64,000 nucleotides of DNA. Source: Aquirhabdus parva (GTDB lineage Bacteria; Pseudomonadota; Gammaproteobacteria; Pseudomonadales; Moraxellaceae). The stretch covers positions 1 through 64,000 of the forward strand of contig NZ_CP031222.1 of the NCBI RefSeq assembly GCF_003351745.1, written 5' to 3'. The translations under genes and the position numbers were made by a program. Shown piece by piece: positions 17,035 through 25,353 of the stretch. The first letter of the stretch is position 1; every line of letters starts with the position of its first letter. The notes below the pieces were generated by a model that was not told the origin of the DNA, made no database searches, and was given only the letters and a program-made list of their open reading frames with translations.

Positions 17035-17528
17035 ATACACCTAAACAGCCGATCATTAAGAAAAATTGGGTTGCAGGGCTTGTATTGCTTGCAGCTTCTC
17101 TTTTGGCGACGATTAGCAGTCATGAGGGCACCCGCTACAAGCCATATTATGATTCTGTGGGGGTGTTGACAGTCTGCGAAGGTATCACGGGAAAAGGCGT
17201 TATTGCTGGCAAAGCGTACACCCGCGCAGAGTGTGATGCTTTGATTCAATCCCGTGTGTTGATTGCCGGCCAAGGCGTATTGAGTTGCGTCAATGAGCCG
17301 ATTAATCAAAACGAGTATGAGGCTTATACTGATTTAGCCTATAACATTGGAACGGGCGCGTTTTGTAAAAGCAGTATTGTGACGTACTTGAACCAAGGCA
17401 ATCATAAAGAGGCTTGTAATCGTATCTTGCTGTACAACAAAGCCGGAGGCAAAGTGTTGCCGGGTTTGGTGAGCAGGCGGGCCAAAGAGAACAAGCAATG
17501 CTTAACACCTGTTAAGAAGGCCGCATAG
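17031..17528 (+). CDS. Signal-anchor-release endolysin, GH24 lysozyme
   Basis: This is a T4/P22-type muramidase of 165 residues. The catalytic triad is visible as Glu32, Asp41 and Thr47 in HEGTRYKPYYDSVGVLT, with the same spacing as T4 lysozyme (Glu11-Asp20-Thr26). Residues 12-29 (NWVAGLVLLAASLLATIS) form a weakly hydrophobic, Ala- and Ser-rich anchor of the type that lets the enzyme leave the membrane after depolarisation. The start GTG 17031 overlaps the holin stop as GTGA, which suggests coupling. An ATG at 17001 would add ten charged residues and is less likely. No Rz/Rz1 spanin pair is seen downstream. Confidence 0.88.
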   Translation: MNTPKQPIIKKNWVAGLVLLAASLLATISSHEGTRYKPYYDSVGVLTVCEGITGKGVIAGKAYTRAECDALIQSRVLIAGQGVLSCVNEPINQNEYEAYTDLAYNIGTGAFCKSSIVTYLNQGNHKEACNRILLYNKAGGKVLPGLVSRRAKENKQCLTPVKKAA

Positions 17529-17553
17529 CGTATATGTGAGTCACCTTACACCG

Positions 17554-17579
17554 TGGTACCGTAATTGATTGCGGTACCA
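17554..17579. repeat. Perfect inverted repeat between endolysin and the convergent 95-residue gene
   Basis: TGGTACCG and CGGTACCA form a perfect 8-base stem around a 10-base loop. No T tract follows on either strand. It lies between convergent genes, so a weak bidirectional terminator is the simplest reading. Confidence 0.5.
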
Positions 17580-17582
17580 TGA

Positions 17583-17870
17583 TCAATCATGCCAATTCAA
17601 ATCAAGATTAACCGGCTCTTCTTTAGGAATGCGTTTAGTTTTTCTGTCAATTTTCCGCACCAAGAAAAACCCCTGTGCATGTAGCACCGCCCAATCTAAC
17701 CAAGGGTCATCCCTTGAGGCCAAGAAAACCGCGCAATGATCCTGCAAATCTTTGGTTAGAGGGTAAGCCGCTTTAAACTCATCTTCATATATCTGTATCT
17801 GCTTATTGATATGCAGTTCATCGAGTTTTTTGTTTATTACAGCTCTGGTTAAATTTATGACGGGGCGCAT
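17583..17870 (-). CDS. Prophage protein of unknown function downstream of the integrase
   Basis: This 95-residue protein is encoded on the same strand as the integrase and lies 101 bases after it. It has a charged N-terminal helix (NKKLDELHINKQIQIYEDEF), then LTKDLQDHCAVFLASRDDPW and a basic end (RKIDRKTKRIPKEE). I recognise no DNA-binding motif or catalytic site. Its place at the quiet end of the prophage suggests expression during lysogeny, possibly a regulator or defence moron. Confidence 0.5.
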   Translation of the reverse strand: MRPVINLTRAVINKKLDELHINKQIQIYEDEFKAAYPLTKDLQDHCAVFLASRDDPWLDWAVLHAQGFFLVRKIDRKTKRIPKEEPVNLDLNWHD

Positions 17871-17904
17871 GGTTAAATCTCACTACAATATCGTTAGATA
17901 AATC

Positions 17905-17918
17905 TTACGAAATCGTAA
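17905..17918. promoter_or_regulatory. Palindrome upstream of the 95-residue gene, candidate operator
   Basis: TTACGA-AA-TCGTAA is a perfect 14-base palindrome in a very AT-rich gap, 35 bases before the minus-strand start at 17870. It could be a repressor site. No second copy was seen nearby. Confidence 0.35.
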
Positions 17919-17971
17919 TGTCTATTTAAAGTGAATTTAAATCATGAGATTTAAAATCAGATGAGTAATGC

Positions 17972-19087
17972 TCATAATGTTTCCTCATACTCTAAAACCT
18001 TCCCTCGATGTGAAATATTCACATATCGCTCAAGACTGGACCAACTTAGATGCAATGTGACTTGCTGAATCTGCGGTATGGTCTTGCCTTGTTCTGCAAG
18101 CCTTGTCGCCCCTTCATGACGCAAATCATGAAAGCGTAAGTTCTTAATCCCTACCATTCTGCAGGCGTCACTGAAATAAGTACGAATAGCAGTATTATCT
18201 AACGGTAACATTCTATCTTCACCGGGCGCAGCGCCCATTCTTTTTCGTGTCTCTGGATCACGTAGTAAATCAATTATGCTTTTCGTGTGTTCTGCAATGA
18301 GAGCAGCTTTATTGTTGCCGTCTGATCCGTTGGGGTTTTTAAGATTGCGCACCAACCAGTGCCCTTGTTCCTCGTTATAGTCACTCAGTAGTAAATTGCA
18401 TATTTCATTTTGACGACGACAAGAATAAATCGCGTACCACATGATTAAGTGCATGGGGTAGTTTGTGCGGCCGCGTTCCCATGTATCGCGGAAATGGTTT
18501 GTTAAGGTTATCAATTCTTCTGTTGTGGGCAGTCTATCTCGGTGCCTGCCCTTTCCTATGGTCCTAGACTTGCGCAGGCCCTTCATAGCGTGTTCGAGCT
18601 CGCGCACGTTGACGACTTCACCCCAGACAAGTTCAGCGTGTTCCATAACGACCTTGGTATATTGCAGGTCTTGCAGTGCCGTACTCGGCATAATCGCTTT
18701 GTACTCGGCTGTGCCTTTGCGTCTCATATTGACATGATCGGCAAAGTCGGAGCGTGTGGCCTTCGACATTTTAAGTTTTGCAAAGGGAAATTTTGTGAGC
18801 AAAAGAATGCCGTTTCGCTTGGACCTCCCAAACCCGGTTACTTCATCAAGATACTTTTCAAACGCCTGACCCAGAGTCATGTTATTTTTAATTGCTAGAT
18901 CAGGATTAAGAATAGATGGGTCGAGTTCTATCTCTGCTTCGCGCTTGGATAGCCAAGTCGTAGCAAGCGATTTTTTGGAAAACGTGCGTGATTCTGAGTA
19001 AGGCTGCAAACCTTCTCTTTTAATGCGTATCTGGGCGGTGTAACGTGTTTCACCCTTTGCATTTTTTCGGGGTATTACTGATCCCAT
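17972..19087 (-). CDS. Tyrosine recombinase integrase
   Basis: This 371-residue site-specific recombinase inserts and excises the prophage. The C-terminal catalytic domain shows the active arginine in YSCRRQNEI (about residue 224), the box HDLRHEGATRL (His320, Arg323), a further His346 in VTLHLSW, and the nucleophile Tyr355 in ERYVNIS. The N-terminal part (residues 1-65) looks like an arm-binding domain, and residues 70-170 like the SAM-like core-binding domain. It is the last phage gene before the chromosome. Its position and orientation put attR just beyond 19090. No frameshift or missing residue is seen. Confidence 0.92.
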   Translation of the reverse strand: MGSVIPRKNAKGETRYTAQIRIKREGLQPYSESRTFSKKSLATTWLSKREAEIELDPSILNPDLAIKNNMTLGQAFEKYLDEVTGFGRSKRNGILLLTKFPFAKLKMSKATRSDFADHVNMRRKGTAEYKAIMPSTALQDLQYTKVVMEHAELVWGEVVNVRELEHAMKGLRKSRTIGKGRHRDRLPTTEELITLTNHFRDTWERGRTNYPMHLIMWYAIYSCRRQNEICNLLLSDYNEEQGHWLVRNLKNPNGSDGNNKAALIAEHTKSIIDLLRDPETRKRMGAAPGEDRMLPLDNTAIRTYFSDACRMVGIKNLRFHDLRHEGATRLAEQGKTIPQIQQVTLHLSWSSLERYVNISHRGKVLEYEETL

Positions 19088-19106
19088 TTGCTACATACTC
19101 GGCTGA

Positions 19107-19134
19107 ATTTTACGTTTTAGTAAATCTGTAGCAA
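19107..19134 (-). promoter_or_regulatory. Candidate integrase promoter
   Basis: On the minus strand TTGCTA (19134-19129) and TAAAAT (19112-19107) are 16 bases apart and end about 20 bases before the integrase ATG, leaving a very short leader. Confidence 0.4.
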
Positions 19135-19275
19135 CAATGTACCATTAGGACGCAAAAACCCGCAAGATAGCAACATGAATACGCAGTATGAAAACGAAAG
19201 GAAAAATAATAAAAAATAATGGCTTAAATTTAAATGTATGAATGTAAATAATTTACTTGCGCTTTACCCCAACCG
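19135..19275. other. Prophage right junction (attR region)
   Basis: This AT-rich stretch follows the integrase and ends where a decarboxylase reading frame begins in mid-gene. The decarboxylase frame is open only from 19252, after a TAA at 19249-19251, so the phage-host boundary probably falls between about 19240 and 19275. The matching left site is outside the window, so the core sequence cannot be defined. Confidence 0.5.
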
Positions 19276-19554
19276 ATGCAGGCGTGGATCAATGAGCATG
19301 GCTGGGGATCAACGTGGCAGCGGGATGGCTTGCCGCGTAGCACGCGCTCACTGGTTACGATTGCGATGCTGGTTGCTCTGAAGGCACCTAAAGAGTTACA
19401 GGGTCACATCCGCGGTGCATTGAACAATGGCTGCACGGTCAGTGAGATTCAGGAGGTTCTTTTACACAGTAGCGTCTATTGTGGTGCACCTGCGGCTCAA
19501 GAGGGATTTCGAGCGGCTCAAGAAGTGATTGATGAATGGCTCAAAACACGATAA
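19276..19554 (+). CDS. Carboxymuconolactone decarboxylase family protein, 5'-truncated
   Basis: The 92 residues match the C-terminal two thirds of carboxymuconolactone decarboxylase proteins such as PcaC: INEHGWGSTWQRDGL, then RSTRSLVTIAMLVALKA, and the active-site-like segment HIRGALNNGCTVSEIQEVLL with YCGAPAAQEGFRAA. Such proteins usually have about 130 residues, so roughly 40 N-terminal residues are missing. In-frame sequence before the ATG (CALPQP) still fits the family but ends at a stop at 19249. I infer that prophage integration split the gene, with the 5' part beyond the left end of the prophage. The remaining product is unlikely to be active. Confidence 0.8.
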   Translation: MQAWINEHGWGSTWQRDGLPRSTRSLVTIAMLVALKAPKELQGHIRGALNNGCTVSEIQEVLLHSSVYCGAPAAQEGFRAAQEVIDEWLKTR

Positions 19555-19593
19555 ATCGTCAGCTATGAATGGGTGCCATTACATGATGATTAA

Positions 19594-19627
19594 ATTAAAA
19601 AGCCCTGGTGAATCAGGGCTTTTTAAT
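19594..19627. terminator. Bidirectional terminator
   Basis: AAAAAGCCCTG and CAGGGCTTTTT pair around GTGAAT, with A and T runs on both sides. It serves the decarboxylase gene on the plus strand and the EamA transporter gene on the minus strand, which converge here. Confidence 0.85.
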
Positions 19628-19645
19628 TATTAACGAACATCAATC

Positions 19646-20560
19646 TTAGACGTTCTCTTTTTGAAAGAGTCGCCAAGGTTGTAATGCACCGATGCTAACG
19701 GCAATCAAACCGACAACCAGTGCTAAAGACAAAGGCTCATGTAAGAGTGGCACTGCTGCAAGTGCGGCAAGCAGTGGTGCAAGAGCAAGTACGCTACCGA
19801 CCTTGAAGGCACCCAGTCGCTCAACTGCGCCGATAAACGTCAGCATGGCGACAATGACCACAAAGATGCCTTGAAAGATCGCCTGTGTCAGAATTTGTGG
19901 AAGTGTTGCTTCCGCCAGTTTACTGGGCAGAAAGAGCATGTAAATCGGTAAATAAACCACAGCAGATAAAATCGCAACTCCTGCCATCGCTTGCCAAGGC
20001 GGCAACATCCAGCGCTTTAAGAACGCGGTATAGAATCCCCATGCCATTGATGCCATAAAAAAGAAAAGATCGCCAATGCCCAGAATAAAAGTATGCTGCT
20101 CAAGCATAAGCAAACTCATCCCCGTAAGTCCTGTAGCAATAACGGCAAGACTAATCCAGTTGTTCAGGGTCATGGCCTCACGTAACACGATCAATGCGGC
20201 AATCGCTGTCCAAAAAGGCAGCATACCTGTCATCCAAATCGCAGCATGCGCAGCTGGAGCATAGCCAAAGCCTAAGTAGGCAAGGGAGGCATAAGCCACA
20301 CCACCAAGCATCGCGAGTACCCATGCTCGCCAATCCAGCAAAAAGCGCCATTCACGGCGATAAATCTGGATCGGAATTAAAACCAGCGCGGCGGTGACGA
20401 AACGCAATGCGCCTATGTCCCATGACGTCATGGATTGGGTTGCACCAAGACGTGAGAGCAGGGTAAAGCTACCCCAAATCAACATGGTCGCAGCCAGTAA
20501 TAAATAACCGATCAATCGTGTACGTTTGATATGAGCCGCATCAAATTCAATAGTTTGCAC
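19646..20560 (-). CDS. EamA/DMT-family transporter
   Basis: This 304-residue inner-membrane protein has about ten hydrophobic segments and the two-fold EamA repeat. The first repeat opens with LLLAATMLIWGSFTLLSRLG and the second with the block around FFMASMAWGFYTAFLKRW. Members export small metabolites or amino acids, and the substrate cannot be predicted. A polar start (MQTIEFDAAHIKRTR) precedes the first membrane segment. It ends at a shared terminator and lies 40 bases downstream of rlmB on the same strand, so the two may be co-transcribed. Confidence 0.85.
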   Translation of the reverse strand: MQTIEFDAAHIKRTRLIGYLLLAATMLIWGSFTLLSRLGATQSMTSWDIGALRFVTAALVLIPIQIYRREWRFLLDWRAWVLAMLGGVAYASLAYLGFGYAPAAHAAIWMTGMLPFWTAIAALIVLREAMTLNNWISLAVIATGLTGMSLLMLEQHTFILGIGDLFFFMASMAWGFYTAFLKRWMLPPWQAMAGVAILSAVVYLPIYMLFLPSKLAEATLPQILTQAIFQGIFVVIVAMLTFIGAVERLGAFKVGSVLALAPLLAALAAVPLLHEPLSLALVVGLIAVSIGALQPWRLFQKENV

Positions 20561-20600
20561 TCAAAAACTCCGAGTGATGTAGATGCAAGGGGGGATGTTC

Positions 20601-21359
20601 TTAAGCGGGTTGTCTTTGGCGGCAGGCTTCATAAATCGCCATGCCTGTGGCCACGCTGACATTTAAGCTCTGTAACGTCCCTGCCATGGGGATATAAGCC
20701 AGTTGATCACAGTTCTCTTGAGTGAGGCGACGTAGGCCGGTGTCTTCAGCACCCATGACGATGGTTAGTGCACCGGTTAAATCGATTTGATGTAAAGGCT
20801 TTGCACCTTCATCCAGCATGGTACCTACCGTCTGCACGCCCATTTCTTGCAGAGCGACCAAGGTACGAGATAGATTCGTGACTTGGAAAAAGGGAATGAC
20901 TTCCGCTGCACCAGCAGCAACCTTACGTGCAATGGGTGTCAGTCCTGCTGCGCGATCACGTGGTGCAATCACACCATGTACACCCATTGCTGCTGCGGTA
21001 CGCATACAAGCACCAAGATTATGTGGATCAGTCACTTGATCAAGTGCGAGTAAGAAGACATTGCTAGTTGAGCGAACCAGACGCTCTAGATCCCCTTCAT
21101 CTGAGACAGGTGCCGGACGCACGGCTGCGACAATACCTTGATGCTGCGCACCTTCGGACATTTTGCTTAAGGTATCGCGACTGGCTTTTTGCACAGAGAT
21201 ACCATGGGGTTCGGCTTGTTTGATCAAGGCTTGTAGACGTTCATCATCCCGCCCTTGCAGGACAAAGAGTCCTAAGACTTGTTCTGGCATGGTGTTCAGA
21301 AGTGATTCAACCGCGTGTAGGCCAAAGTGGTGTTCTACGGTTTTTGCTGCTTTTGCCAT
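20601..21359 (-). CDS. rlmB: 23S rRNA (guanosine-2'-O-)-methyltransferase RlmB
   Basis: This SPOUT methyltransferase methylates the ribose of G2251 in the P loop of 23S rRNA. It is 252 residues long, normal for the family. An N-terminal substrate-binding domain (residues 1-75) is followed by the knotted catalytic domain with its three motifs: DPHNLGACMRTA at 111, MGAEDTGLRRL near 199, and IPMAGTLQSLNVSVATGMAI near the end. The ATG start gives MAKAAKTVEHHFGLHAVES, which matches the usual opening. Confidence 0.95.
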   Translation of the reverse strand: MAKAAKTVEHHFGLHAVESLLNTMPEQVLGLFVLQGRDDERLQALIKQAEPHGISVQKASRDTLSKMSEGAQHQGIVAAVRPAPVSDEGDLERLVRSTSNVFLLALDQVTDPHNLGACMRTAAAMGVHGVIAPRDRAAGLTPIARKVAAGAAEVIPFFQVTNLSRTLVALQEMGVQTVGTMLDEGAKPLHQIDLTGALTIVMGAEDTGLRRLTQENCDQLAYIPMAGTLQSLNVSVATGMAIYEACRQRQPA

Positions 21360-21501
21360 GGTTTACTCTGGGTTCGTGCGGTAAGAAAAACGCTCGCTCA
21401 ATAAGAAGCGCTAATTAGGTGCCCTATTCTAGCGAATTTAGCGCATCTTTCCTGAACATATTATGATGAAAAGTAATATTTAAAGAATGGACCGTTTGAA
21501 T

Positions 21502-21535
21502 AAAAAAGCCGACTCAAAATATAGTCGGCTTTTTT
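21502..21535. terminator. Bidirectional terminator downstream of terC
   Basis: AAAAAAGCCGACT pairs with (T)AGTCGGCTTTTTT around CAAAATA, with A and T runs on both flanks. On the minus strand it ends the terC transcript ahead of the rlmB promoter region. Confidence 0.85.
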
Positions 21536-21554
21536 GGGTCAGGAGAAATGGGGG

Positions 21555-22313
21555 TTATTTGCCCAAAGCCTGTTTGCGATGATGACGTGCGGTCTTACCA
21601 CGGCGGCGAATGTTCAGGAGTTCGACCAATAAGGAGAAACCCATCGCGCCGTAGAGATAACCTTTTTCAAGATGCAATCCCAAACCTTCGATGACCAGAA
21701 AGCCACCGACCAAGACCAAGAAGGTGAGAGCTAACATTTTGATCGATGGATGACGTTCGACAAAATCACCAATGGGTTTAGCGGCAAACATCATCACCAG
21801 AACCGATGCCACTACGGCAAGGACCATGACGGGGATGTCATTCGATAGACCAACCGCGGTAATCACCGAATCGAGAGAAAAGACAATGTCGATGATGGCA
21901 ATTTGAATGACGATCGCGAAGACACCTTTTTGTACGGCATCACTGGTGGTGAGTTCGTTGTGCTCTTCTTCACCATCGGTCTCTTCATAGATTTCAACAA
22001 TGCTCTTATAGATGAGAAACAGTCCGCCCAAAATCAAAATCAGATCGCGGCCACTGATATTGTGATCCAGAATCGCAAATAAGGGTTCGGTTAAACGCAT
22101 GACCCATGAAATGGAAAGCAGTAATAAAATACGGGTGATCATGGCTAATGCCAAGCCAAACACACGGGTCCGGTTTTGCAAGTGTTTGGGTACTTTGGCG
22201 ACTAAAATCGTGAGGAAGATGATATTGTCGATACCTAACACAATTTCAAGCACGGTCAGTGTCGCTAACGTGACCCATGCTTCTGGATTGCTCATCCAAC
22301 TAAAAAAATCCAT
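21555..22313 (-). CDS. TerC family integral membrane protein
   Basis: This 252-residue protein has about seven membrane segments and the family marks LEIVLGIDNIIFLTILV near residue 22 and IAIIDIVFSLDSVITAVGL in the middle. The acidic residues in these two segments are conserved and thought to bind metal ions. TerC proteins are linked to manganese export or to metal loading of exported proteins. An acidic loop, EETDGEEEHNE, lies between them, and the C-terminus is basic (RRRGKTARHHRKQ). I saw no clear metal riboswitch in the upstream region. Confidence 0.9.
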   Translation of the reverse strand: MDFFSWMSNPEAWVTLATLTVLEIVLGIDNIIFLTILVAKVPKHLQNRTRVFGLALAMITRILLLLSISWVMRLTEPLFAILDHNISGRDLILILGGLFLIYKSIVEIYEETDGEEEHNELTTSDAVQKGVFAIVIQIAIIDIVFSLDSVITAVGLSNDIPVMVLAVVASVLVMMFAAKPIGDFVERHPSIKMLALTFLVLVGGFLVIEGLGLHLEKGYLYGAMGFSLLVELLNIRRRGKTARHHRKQALGK

Positions 22314-22685
22314 AACACTTGTTCTCGCTAATGATTCATAATGGAAAAAGAAAAAATAAACGCTAAATGATTCTATTTAAACTGTTTTTATAAATGACGC
22401 ACATACTTTTTTATTATCCCAAATAGATACTGATAAATATATAGTAATTGCGTGAGCGGTCGTCATGTGCTCGACTATTCTCGCGGATCTATCGAAGTGT
22501 GAAGCCTAGCGTATGCTGATGTCACAGGGATGACGTGAGGGATGTGGAATAGATGCGTAGGCTATGCCGCGTTTTATTTTTTATCAGGGGAAGCGGCTTA
22601 GTTACTATCTTGCCGTATTTTAAACAACAACATGATCCTTTTTAAAATACGGCTCAATAAAGGGCTGATCAGTTAAGTCAGCCTA
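22314..22685. other. Intergenic stretch between terC and ppnP
   Basis: These 372 bases hold the upstream region of terC (minus strand) and the downstream region of ppnP. The sequence is AT-rich near 22340-22450. I see no credible gene, repeat or strong hairpin. Confidence 0.5.
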
Positions 22686-23003
22686 TTAACCTTCAAAATG
22701 GCAAACGTAATCAACAACACTCAAGGCTTGAATTTCAAAACTGCTATTGCCATCAACAAAGAAGGATTGGCCGCTACGGAACTGCTCAGTGGCTTTGCCT
22801 GGGCGTGTGACTTGGCATTCGCCGGAAATGATTTCCATGCGCTCTGGAGCACCCGTATTAAAAGTGAGTGTTGAAGGTAGAATAACCCCAATTGTTTTTT
22901 TGCTGCCATCAGCAAATAAAACGGTGTGACTGACACACTTGCCGTCAAAGTAGACGTTAGATTTTTTGATCACACTAACTTGATCGAATTGCGCGGGGCC
23001 CAT
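22686..23003 (-). CDS. ppnP: Pyrimidine/purine nucleoside phosphorylase PpnP
   Basis: This small cupin of the YaiE/PpnP family splits nucleosides with phosphate into base and ribose-1-phosphate. The 105 residues contain SNVYFDGKCVSHTVLFADGS, ILPSTLTFNTGAPERMEIIS and QSFFVDGNSSFEIQ, with the closing DYVCHFEG. The length and wording match the version found in Acinetobacter, slightly longer than the enterobacterial one. I prefer ATG 23003 because GGAGAG lies at the right distance. ATG 23015 is in frame but has no such site. Confidence 0.92.
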   Translation of the reverse strand: MGPAQFDQVSVIKKSNVYFDGKCVSHTVLFADGSKKTIGVILPSTLTFNTGAPERMEIISGECQVTRPGKATEQFRSGQSFFVDGNSSFEIQALSVVDYVCHFEG

Positions 23004-23420
23004 AACACTCTCCATATTGATGGGCGTATTCTAGCAATCTCGGCGCATGAGAACTAGTCATCTACGAGGTTTGATAATCAGAATATCTGATCGATATGAT
23101 AAGCCGATCACACTCTTGTTAACTGCCAATTTCCTCTGGTTGAAATATTATCTGCAAGGTATTTTATGGGATTTCGTGTATGCCATGAAATTGGATAAGA
23201 TCATCCTGTTCAAGTTTGGTGATGCTCCATTTGATTCGCTTTATTTTCGATGCGGCTGGTGTAACATGCAGAGAGTCTCTTTTGCAAAGCACGTAGTAAT
23301 TTAATGTTGTTCATATGGATTTAATGTGTTTGAGTTTAAAGAGTTTGTTTGAGTGCCAGTTTTAAGCTTTACATGGTTTATTTAAGTATTTCGCTTTCAT
23401 TTTTAGAGGCTGGTTGATCC
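23004..23420. other. Intergenic stretch between ppnP and recN
   Basis: These 417 bases separate divergent genes and must hold both promoters. An 85-codon frame at 23047-23304 has no ribosome site or family resemblance and is not called. A T-rich run precedes recN. I see no clear SOS box. Confidence 0.5.
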
Positions 23421-25073
23421 ATGCTGACCCGATTAAATTTGCAGAATTTTACATTAGCGCGTGATGTCGCCTTGGATCTACATGCGGGCTTCACGGTGTT
23501 GACCGGCGAAACCGGTGCGGGGAAGTCAATTCTGCTGGATGGGCTGTCTGCGTGTTTGGGAGAGCGGATGGATGCGCAAAGCGTGCGTTTTGGTGCGGAT
23601 AAAGCCGATATCACCGCCCAGTTTGATCTGCATAAAAGTACGGCTGCCAGAGCATGGTTAAGTGAGCGCGAGCTACTGGATATCGATGATGAGTTTGAGG
23701 TTCGATTGCGGCGAGTGATTTTGGCTGAAGGACGCAGTAAAGCATGGATTAATGGCACGCCAACCAGTTTGGCGGAACTGCGCGAACTTGGCGATTTACT
23801 GGTTCAACTGCATGGACAGCATAGTCAACAGCAACTTCTAAAAGCTGAGTATCCCATGCATTGGCTGGATACAGCAGCACAGCTTCAGTCGCAAGCGGAT
23901 GCGGTACGTACGGACTATAAAGAGTGGCAAACCCTCGTCAAACAGCAACAACGTGCATTGCTTGAGCGTGAAGCATTACTGGCGCGTCAAGACGTGCTAA
24001 ATGCCCAGATTGAAGATGTACAACCGCTCCTGCAGTATGACTATGCAGAGCTTGAACAGGAGCACGATCGACTTAGCCATTTTGAAGGCATGATGCAGGA
24101 TTCTGCAGCGTTGCTTGAGGGCTTAGATGAGGGTGAAGATAATTTACTGTCTAAACTGGGTTCGTTGCTGCGTCGAGCACAGGCCCAGTCTGGTCGTGCT
24201 GAATCCTTGGCGGCAGTGGCGACAGGCCTTGAGTCCGCGCAAACGGAGCTACAAGAAGCTGTTTCCACCTTACGGCAGTTTGCAGATGAGCAAGTATTAG
24301 ATCCCGAACGATTTGCGCAAGTGGACGAGTGTTTGGGCGAGTTTCATCGTTTAGCACGGAAATATCGCACCACTCCCGAATCCCTGAAACAAGATTTTGA
24401 GAGCTGGAGTCGCGAGCTAGAAACTTTGGATGGTTTAGCGGATAGCGACTCGCTACAGTTGAAAGTGACGCAAGCGGAGCAAACTTATCAAGCTTCTGCA
24501 TTGGCGCTTGATCAGGCGCGTAAAAAGGCAGTTATTCCGCTGATTGAGCAACTCACGACACAAATTAAACCTCTGGCACTTCCTGAGGCGCGTTTTGAGT
24601 TTGAGTTTGCCCCCGTTGTTGCCAGTGCAAATGGTTTAAGTCAAATCCGATTACTTTTCAGTGCCAATCGTGGTATTCCACTGCAACCGCTGGCTAAAGT
24701 TGCTTCGGGTGGCGAGTTGTCACGAATTGCACTAGTGATGCAAGTCATGATCGCCGCTTATGCTGAAGCGCCAGTGCTGGTTTTTGATGAGGTGGATGTC
24801 GGGATTAGTGGAGGCACCGCTGAGGTCGTCGGGCGTTTATTACGCAATCTGGGTGAGCAAGTGCAAGTCTTGTGTATCACGCATCAACCGCAGGTTGCTG
24901 CTCAGGGGCATCAGCATGTATTGGTCGAAAAACAGCAGGGGGAGCAGGCGGCAAGTAGCCTTCGTGAACTGACTCAGGATCAGCGCATCAGTGAATTGGC
25001 CCGTATGTCAGGTGGTGTCGAGATTAATGAAGCGACTTTGTCACACGCGCGTAGCTTACTGCAATCGGTTTGA
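23421..25073 (+). CDS. recN: DNA repair protein RecN
   Basis: This SMC-like ATPase acts in double-strand break repair. Its 550 residues have the N-terminal ATPase half with Walker A LTGETGAGKSILLDGL (residues 28-43), a central antiparallel coiled coil (about 155-360), and the C-terminal half with the signature ASGGELSRIALVMQV and the Walker B block PVLVFDEVDVGISGGTAEVV. The opening MLTRLNLQNFTLARDVALDL is typical. Length is normal and nothing is missing. It stands alone as a single-gene unit with a terminator after it. Confidence 0.96.
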   Translation: MLTRLNLQNFTLARDVALDLHAGFTVLTGETGAGKSILLDGLSACLGERMDAQSVRFGADKADITAQFDLHKSTAARAWLSERELLDIDDEFEVRLRRVILAEGRSKAWINGTPTSLAELRELGDLLVQLHGQHSQQQLLKAEYPMHWLDTAAQLQSQADAVRTDYKEWQTLVKQQQRALLEREALLARQDVLNAQIEDVQPLLQYDYAELEQEHDRLSHFEGMMQDSAALLEGLDEGEDNLLSKLGSLLRRAQAQSGRAESLAAVATGLESAQTELQEAVSTLRQFADEQVLDPERFAQVDECLGEFHRLARKYRTTPESLKQDFESWSRELETLDGLADSDSLQLKVTQAEQTYQASALALDQARKKAVIPLIEQLTTQIKPLALPEARFEFEFAPVVASANGLSQIRLLFSANRGIPLQPLAKVASGGELSRIALVMQVMIAAYAEAPVLVFDEVDVGISGGTAEVVGRLLRNLGEQVQVLCITHQPQVAAQGHQHVLVEKQQGEQAASSLRELTQDQRISELARMSGGVEINEATLSHARSLLQSV

Positions 25074-25103
25074 TCCAGCCGTGTAAGAATTTAACAGTTG
25101 AAT

Positions 25104-25134
25104 CCAGACTAAATTGTTAATTGGTCTGGTTTTT
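25104..25134 (+). terminator. Terminator after recN
   Basis: CCAGAC and GTCTGG pair around a 14-base AT-rich loop and lead into TTTTT. It lies 30 bases after the recN stop. Confidence 0.6.
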
Positions 25135-25353
25135 ATCTCATTTTGCTCTTAAAGTAAGATGAGATCGCTTTTTTGATCAGCGCATTATTTACGACCAAAT
25201 GCACCATGGATGGCGCAAAATATGCATCAGTTTTATTGTGTTTTGTTGATGTTTTTCCGTTTTTAGGCGTTCTTAAACTTGTAAAAGCTGAAATGTTGCA
25301 CCATTTATTGATTAATAAGCTGCATTCATCTTCATTTTTTATGGATACTTTCT

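Noticed and set aside
22314-22560. A manganese-type riboswitch upstream of terC
   Set aside because: Such leaders occur before some terC-like genes, but I could not find the conserved loops by reading the minus strand.
23047-23304. An 85-codon frame between ppnP and recN
   Set aside because: No ribosome site, odd composition and no recognisable domain; it fills a promoter region.
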